A stretch of 64,000 bases of DNA from Bradyrhizobium sp. Rc3b. GTDB lineage: Bacteria; Pseudomonadota; Alphaproteobacteria; Rhizobiales; Xanthobacteraceae. Shown here one piece after another: positions 61,619 to 64,000 of the stretch. A model generated the notes under the pieces. That model saw nothing but the letters and a program-made list of their open reading frames with translations. It was not told the DNA's origin and ran no database searches. Position 1 is the stretch's first letter, and each line of letters begins with the position of its first letter. The DNA is taken from positions 124,001-188,000 of the forward strand of contig NZ_FOUS01000014.1 in NCBI RefSeq assembly GCF_900114915.1. The letters are read 5' to 3'. The translations under genes were made by a program, and so were the position numbers.

Positions 61619-62344
61619 TCAGGCCTGATATTGGCCGCCATTGATGGTCATCGTCGAGCCCGTGATGAAACCGGCCTCGTCAGCCGCCAGGAACACGACC
61701 GCGCGGGCAATCTCTTCGGGCTCGCCGAGCCGGCTGACCGGGATCTGCGGGATCACGTTCTTCTCCAGGACGTCCTTCGGCACCGCCTGCACCATTTCGG
61801 TGTTGATGTAGCCGGGGCAGATCGCATTGACGGTGATGCCGCCCTTGGCATTCTCCAGCGCGAGCGCCTTGGTGAAGCCGATGTCGCCGGCCTTCGCCGC
61901 GGAATAATTGACCTGACCGAACTGCCCCTTCTGGCCGTTGATCGACGAGATCGAGATGATGCGGCCGAACTTGCGCGAACGCATGCCCTCGATGACCTGG
62001 CGCGTCATGTTGAAGAGCGAGCCAAGATTGGTGTTGATGACCGCGTTCCACTGCTCCAGCGTCATCTTGTGGAAGGCGGTGTCGCGGGTGATGCCGGCAT
62101 TGTTGACGAGCACCTCGATCGGCCCGAGATCGGCCTCGACCTTCTTCACGCCCTCGGCGCAGGCATCGAAACTACTGACGTCCCATTTGTAGACGGCGAT
62201 GCCGGTATCGGCCTTGAACTTCTCCGCCGCCGTATCGTTGCCGGCATAGCTCGCCGCAACCTTGTATCCCGCCGCCTTCAGTGCCTTGCTGATCGCAGCA
62301 CCGATGCCCCGCGTACCACCCGTGACCAATGCAACACGTGCCAT
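61619..62344 (-). CDS. phbB: Acetoacetyl-CoA reductase
   Basis: A 241-residue short-chain dehydrogenase that makes (R)-3-hydroxybutyryl-CoA for polyhydroxybutyrate, using NADPH. The nucleotide motif TGGTRGIG is at residues 8-15, NNAG at 81-84, and the catalytic Ser133/134, Tyr147 and Lys151 lie in ISSINGQ and YSAAKAG. Length and sequence fit PhbB rather than FabG. It lies downstream of phaA, but a terminator between them suggests a separate promoter. Confidence 0.92.
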   Translation of the reverse strand: MARVALVTGGTRGIGAAISKALKAAGYKVAASYAGNDTAAEKFKADTGIAVYKWDVSSFDACAEGVKKVEADLGPIEVLVNNAGITRDTAFHKMTLEQWNAVINTNLGSLFNMTRQVIEGMRSRKFGRIISISSINGQKGQFGQVNYSAAKAGDIGFTKALALENAKGGITVNAICPGYINTEMVQAVPKDVLEKNVIPQIPVSRLGEPEEIARAVVFLAADEAGFITGSTMTINGGQYQA

Positions 62345-62437
62345 GTCGTATTCCTTCCCTTGGACTCTTCGGACGTTTCTGAAGCGATTGTTTTTTAACG
62401 TTGGATTATGCGGTTGGTTTGACGGACATCAAGAACA

Positions 62438-62464
62438 AAACGCCCGGCGTTGAGCCGGGCGTTT
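62438..62464 (-). terminator. Rho-independent terminator between phaA and phbB
   Basis: An 11-base perfect stem (AAACGCCCGGC with GCCGGGCGTTT) and five-base loop. On the minus strand it is followed by TTGTTCTT, giving a T-rich tail. It lies 134 bases beyond the phaA stop and about 95 bases before the phbB start. Confidence 0.8.
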
Positions 62465-62597
62465 GGATTTAGTCGAGGCATGCAAGATTGCGAAGAATAT
62501 TTGATTTGCAACCGCTGCCTTTTTAGTCGCGTGCAACGCACTCACTGACGTGTGCAGCGCACGCGCAAACCGCGCGTAAGCTACGCGTCAGCTATCT

Positions 62598-63776
<1,179 letters not shown>

Positions 63777-64000
63777 GGGCATCTCCTGAGGCTTGAGGTT
63801 TCTTGAAAGGGGGCAGGCGGGGCTTTGAGAAAACGGCTCGCCAGTCTCGTCAGCCATCCTGTTAACGTCGTTGAGGCATGTCAATCGGCCGGCGACCGAA
63901 TTCATGCCGCAGCGCATTCAAAATAGCGTTCTTGGCGCTTTCGCAAGCAAGATTTTGCTCTGCGATTAACCGTGCCGCACAAAACGGTAGCGTGAGCCCT
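63777..64000. other. Upstream region of phaA, no gene seen
   Basis: The last 224 bases hold probably the phaA promoter. A neighbouring gene beyond the window end cannot be seen. No convincing inverted repeat or coding start was found. Confidence 0.4.

Overview
The window looks like chromosome from a Bradyrhizobium-type alphaproteobacterium (Nitrobacteraceae). This rests on the high GC content, GC-rich third codon positions, aerobic-type cobaltochelatase genes (cobS/cobT), PHB genes, Tat-exported substrate-binding proteins, and intergenic palindromes of a kind I remember from Bradyrhizobium. No rRNA, tRNA, CRISPR array, transposase or phage gene was recognised. Family names come from reading protein sequence and remembered motifs; no search was run.

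Layout. 1-7.1 kb: PilZ protein, small membrane protein, Old Yellow Enzyme-type oxidoreductase, Tat-exported phytase-like esterase, and cobT/cobS. 7.1-11.9 kb: DedA membrane protein, a divergent pair of citrate synthase-fold genes (one fused to an N-terminal helix-turn-helix) with nested palindromes between them, a J-domain protein and BolA. 12-17.7 kb: CNNM/CBS protein, aroB-aroK, a 48-residue membrane protein, xerD and accA. 18-21.5 kb: L,D-transpeptidase lipoprotein, an orphan DUF3883 nuclease-like gene, and an 850-bp repeat-filled gap. 21.5-29.7 kb: an amide-utilisation locus (five-gene Liv-type ABC transporter, amidase, a binding-protein-fold sensor without signal peptide, divergent MarR regulator). 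29.9-38.3 kb: small secreted protein, secA, parvulin, argJ, a TadG-like protein and mutT. 38.4-49.4 kb: methyltransferase, comF, grxC, nitrilase-family hydrolase, DUF1178, DMT transporter, ubiG, PH-domain protein, lysC, ptsP, prfA.

49.4-56.2 kb is an accessory block between prfA and prmC: MarR regulator, an RNA polymerase alpha-CTD-like protein, a second Liv transporter with a fused permease-ATPase, and a HIT protein. 56.2-63.8 kb: prmC, DUF4167 with a long structured upstream region, methyltransferase, gloB, cupin, DMT transporter, and phbB/phaA separated by a terminator.

The most unusual items are: (1) the HTH-citrate synthase fusion, its divergent paralogue with Asp-to-Glu at the catalytic acid, and the palindromes between them; (2) the alpha-CTD-like protein, divergent from a transporter across a perfect inverted repeat; (3) the amidase locus pairing a cytoplasmic AmiC-like sensor with MarR instead of an ANTAR protein, with a near-palindrome inside the amidase promoter; (4) the DUF3883 protein; (5) several families of intergenic palindromes, one of which shows compensatory changes between its arms across five copies.
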